Positions 63,516 to 64,000 of a DNA stretch of 64,000 nucleotides are shown here, piece after piece. Each line of letters begins with the position of its first letter. Position 1 is the first letter of the stretch. Origin of the DNA: Lysinibacillus sp. OF-1. Its GTDB lineage: Bacteria; Bacillota; Bacilli; Bacillales_A; Planococcaceae. The DNA lies in contig NZ_CP102798.1 of NCBI RefSeq assembly GCF_028356935.1, forward strand, positions 3,038,001-3,102,000, in the 5' to 3' direction. The notes under the pieces were generated by a model. That model was not told the DNA's origin. It worked only from the letters and a program-made list of their open reading frames with translations, and searched no databases. Position numbers and translations under genes: made by a program.

Positions 63516-64000
63516 TCAATCTTCTAGCAAAAATTGTTGAAAAACTTCATTGCCCACAAAACGTCCTTTTCTAGTTAGACGAACACCCACCTTATCTTGT
63601 TCTAAAAGATCTTTTGAAACTAAATCTTTTATAACAGTCTCATAATGAGCAGCCATTGGTGTTTTAAATTTTTCTTCATATATAGTGTGCATAACCCCCG
63701 CTGTTTTTCGCAGCCCTAAAAACATTTGTTCTTCTCTTTTTTCCGCTGGAGATACTTCATGTTCATGAACAATAGGTAGCTCATTTACAAAAACAGCATC
63801 CATATATTTTCTTAATGGACCATGATTGGAGTAACGTATGCCCTTTAAATAACCATGGGCACCCGCCCCAAACCCTGCATATTCATCATTATCCCAATAA
63901 ATCTTGTTATGCTCTGAATGGAAGCCTGGTTTTGCAAAATTACTAATTTCGTATTGTTGAAGTCCATGTAAAGCCATTTGCTGCATCAACACATCATACA
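63516..64000 (-). CDS. hemW: HemW-like radical SAM protein, 3' part
   Basis: Only the C-terminal ~160 residues are in the window; the frame continues past the end (codons YDV precede). YEISNFAKPGFHSEHNKIYW and GFGAGAHGYL are conserved HemN/HemW segments. Role: heme chaperone-type radical SAM protein. It lies upstream of hrcA as in Bacillus. Confidence 0.93.
   Translation of the reverse strand, partial: YDVLMQQMALHGLQQYEISNFAKPGFHSEHNKIYWDNDEYAGFGAGAHGYLKGIRYSNHGPLRKYMDAVFVNELPIVHEHEVSPAEKREEQMFLGLRKTAGVMHTIYEEKFKTPMAAHYETVIKDLVSKDLLEQDKVGVRLTRKGRFVGNEVFQQFLLED

Overview
The window is low-GC Firmicute chromosome, most likely Lysinibacillus or a close Bacillaceae/Planococcaceae relative. The gene order hemW-hrcA-grpE-dnaK-dnaJ-prmA-rsmE ... 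mtaB ... rpsU ... yqeZ-floA ... yqfC-yqfD-phoH-pgpH-ybeY-dgkA-cdd follows the Bacillus yqe/yqf region. cotJABC and yqfC/yqfD mark a spore former. The species is inferred from gene content and order; no database search was possible.

Left host part (1-13.5 kb, all on the minus strand): cytidine deaminase, undecaprenol/diacylglycerol kinase, YbeY, the c-di-AMP phosphodiesterase PgpH, a 44-bp tandem hairpin repeat, PhoH, sporulation proteins YqfD and YqfC, a membrane-anchored hypothetical protein, FloA and its NfeD partner YqeZ behind a textbook sigma-W promoter, ribosomal protein S21, the CotJ spore-coat operon, deoC and mtaB. Right host part (56.7-64 kb, minus): rsmE, prmA, dnaJ, dnaK, grpE, hrcA with a perfect CIRCE operator, and the 3' part of hemW.

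Between mtaB and rsmE, which are adjacent in B. subtilis, lies a prophage of about 43 kb (roughly 13.5-56.7 kb). It looks complete. It combines a lambda-type head (gpA terminase, portal, ClpP-like protease with a nested scaffold start, gpD decoration, gpE capsid) with a P2-type contractile tail (FI sheath, FII tube, E/E' frameshift pair, tape measure, X, D, V-like, U, W, J, I, H). The early region has a HUH replication initiator, PcfK/PcfJ-like and DUF3102 proteins, XtrA, ArpU and a small tyrosine recombinase. Lysis uses a phi29-type holin and an amidase. Integration uses a large serine recombinase. At the distal end sit genes of plasmid-transfer flavour (FtsK/SpoIIIE ATPase, replication-relaxation protein, small membrane protein) and likely lysogenic-conversion genes.

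Control can be read from the DNA. A short CI-like repressor without a peptidase domain is divergent from the early operon, with GAAAT-type operators overlapping both promoters. A 59-aa gene converges on the repressor gene from a promoter whose 17-bp spacer is a near-perfect LexA box, which suggests an SOS-induced antirepressor. A second operon at 18.1-18.7 kb also has LexA-like boxes. The accessory stretch 18.8-20.5 kb holds a possible small RNA and a three-gene plus-strand operon. That operon is driven from a strong promoter with two identical 12-bp operators and ends in an HTH gene with a strongly acidic, separately startable C-terminal half: the layout of anti-CRISPR/aca loci, function unproven. 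A HEPN-motif gene next to the integrase, bracketed by related terminator hairpins, is a candidate defence gene. A 27-bp palindromic site occurs twice, once inside the DUF3102 gene and once 26 kb away.
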